Shown here: piece after piece, positions 63,122 through 64,000 of the stretch
Layout of the letters: every line of letters begins with the position of its first letter
Position numbering within the stretch: the first letter of the stretch is position 1
Assembly: GCA_903910445.1 (NCBI GenBank)
Contig: CAIVZR010000002.1
Span: 23,409-87,408 of the forward strand
From: an uncultured Bacteroidota bacterium
GTDB lineage: Bacteria; Bacteroidota; Bacteroidia; UKL13-3
Direction of reading: 5' to 3'
DNA: 64,000 nt
Notes under the pieces: model-generated
The model's database searches: none
What the model was told of the DNA's origin: nothing
What the model saw: the letters and a program-made list of their open reading frames with translations, nothing else
Translations under genes and position numbers: made by a program

Positions 63122-64000
63122 ATGACTAAATTTACACAAATAGTATTCCTAATTGCCCTTTTTGTTTTAGGCATAGGAAGAAAAGAGGCCCAAGCAACCC
63201 ATCTTATGGGTGCCGATATGCAATGGAAGTGCCTCGGTAATGACACCTATGAAATAAAAATTGTGGTTTACCGCCGCTGTACCGACGGGGCTACTACCCT
63301 CTCAATATATCCACCAACCGTTACGAGCGACTCATGTGCAAACTCTTATACAGTTACTGTTGGGTCATTAATTGAACACTTAACAGAAGACATTACACCG
63401 GTTTGTGCATCCCAACAAAAACCATGTCCATCGGCCGGTGGCAATGGTCAATCGACTGCTCAAATGCCGTTTGGTGTTGAAAGACACACCATGCGTTATA
63501 AATTATATCTGGGTGGTAATTACGCCAATTGTTGTTGGTATAAATTACAATGGCAACAAGCCGCCAGAAACAGTAATATCACAACAGGGTTTGCTGATCA
63601 AAACTTCTTAACGGAGTCATGGTTAAACCGTTGTGTTGCACCATGTGATAATGGTCCTGAGTTTAGAAACCCACCAATTGCGATTAAATGTGCCGGACAA
63701 GATGTGTGTTTCAACCACGGTGTATTTGATGAAGACGGCGATTCATTGTCATACGCCATGGCTCCTCCATTAGGAGGAGGAAGTTATTCATCACCATGGA
63801 GCTATACGTATCCTCTAACATGTTTGGGTGGTAATAGCCCGAACCCGAATGCCAACCCACCTACAGGATTTAATTTAGATCCACGTACTGGTGACATGTG
63901 TTTTCGTCCAATGCAAGTACAAATTACCGTACTTAAGATTATGGTAACTGAGTGGAGAAAGGACACTGCTGGGATTTATAGGGTGATTGGAAAAACAGCC
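63122..64000 (+). CDS. Large T9SS-type surface protein, N-terminal part (partial)
   Basis: Open from the ATG at 63122 to the window edge (293 codons). Signal peptide ends KEAQA. The mature protein begins ATHLMGADMQWKCLGND, YEIKIVVYRRC, a conserved opening of very large Bacteroidota surface proteins that carry PKD repeats and a gliding-motility-type C-terminal domain outside the window. Twelve or more cysteines in the first 230 residues suggest disulfides. Middle segment CFNHGVFDEDGDSLSYAM resembles cadherin/PKD-like D-x-D-G-D calcium motifs. Function unknown. Confidence 0.75.
   Translation, partial: MTKFTQIVFLIALFVLGIGRKEAQATHLMGADMQWKCLGNDTYEIKIVVYRRCTDGATTLSIYPPTVTSDSCANSYTVTVGSLIEHLTEDITPVCASQQKPCPSAGGNGQSTAQMPFGVERHTMRYKLYLGGNYANCCWYKLQWQQAARNSNITTGFADQNFLTESWLNRCVAPCDNGPEFRNPPIAIKCAGQDVCFNHGVFDEDGDSLSYAMAPPLGGGSYSSPWSYTYPLTCLGGNSPNPNANPPTGFNLDPRTGDMCFRPMQVQITVLKIMVTEWRKDTAGIYRVIGKTA

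Noticed and set aside
63405..63611. Short open frame within the right-edge gene
   Set aside because: Lies in a different frame inside a clear signal-peptide-bearing gene that continues past the window.
1..64000. CRISPR arrays, IS elements, tRNA or rRNA genes
   Set aside because: No regularly spaced repeats, transposase motifs or cloverleaf T-loop sequences were found on reading both strands; short or divergent ones may be missed by eye.

Overview
The window is chromosomal DNA from a member of the Bacteroidota. The evidence is low G+C, no recognisable Shine-Dalgarno sequences, repeated TAnnTTTG promoter elements of the Bacteroidota primary sigma factor, type IX secretion (T9SS) sorting domains of both type A and type B, a PorV/PorQ-like outer-membrane protein, lipoproteins of Bacteroidota style, a fused E1 alpha/beta 2-oxoacid dehydrogenase and an FHS-family sugar transporter. 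The sequence does not let me name a genus. No rRNA, tRNA, insertion sequence, prophage or CRISPR array was seen.

Layout. 1-8 kb: end of a glycosyltransferase, a 1227-residue secreted TraB/GumN-like protein that lacks the usual histidines, then pdxA, a DUF1569 protein and dxs on the minus strand (pdxA and dxs both serve vitamin B6 and isoprenoid precursor supply). 8.3-18.6 kb: a complex I operon nuoABCD-HIJKLMN with no nuoE, nuoF or nuoG, followed by a small conserved-looking gene. 18.6-28 kb: DEAD-box helicase, a PorV-like protein with a propeller-type lipoprotein, then gpsA, E1 dehydrogenase and asd on the minus strand, recR, and a DUF1566 lipoprotein. 28-41.7 kb: a glycan-use locus (clan-A hydrolase, two outer-membrane barrels, a glycan-binding lipoprotein, a small lipoprotein, GH3, GH16, and a T9SS-secreted protein with tandem binding modules) facing an FHS sugar transporter. 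It has no SusC/SusD pair. 41.8-51 kb: purH, a Wzx-like flippase, sucA, and an M16 protease pair split by an opposite-strand gene. 51-64 kb: all genes on the plus strand: a type B T9SS protein, ybeY, mnmG, a methyltransferase, an Ig-like lipoprotein, pheS, a bestrophin, a small carboxypeptidase-regulatory-like protein, comM, a CAP-domain lipoprotein, and the start of a large surface protein that runs off the edge.

The most notable signal is in the last part. Two near-identical parS (ParB-binding) sequences lie exactly 300 bp apart, one across the start codon of ybeY and the other inside it. About 4.5 kb further on, a 394-bp very AT-rich gap before pheS holds a cluster of DnaA-box sequences. 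Together these suggest that the chromosome replication origin lies in or near this window. A second recurrent signal is that many genes have their TAnnTTTG -7 box only 4-12 bases before the start codon, which predicts leaderless or nearly leaderless mRNAs.
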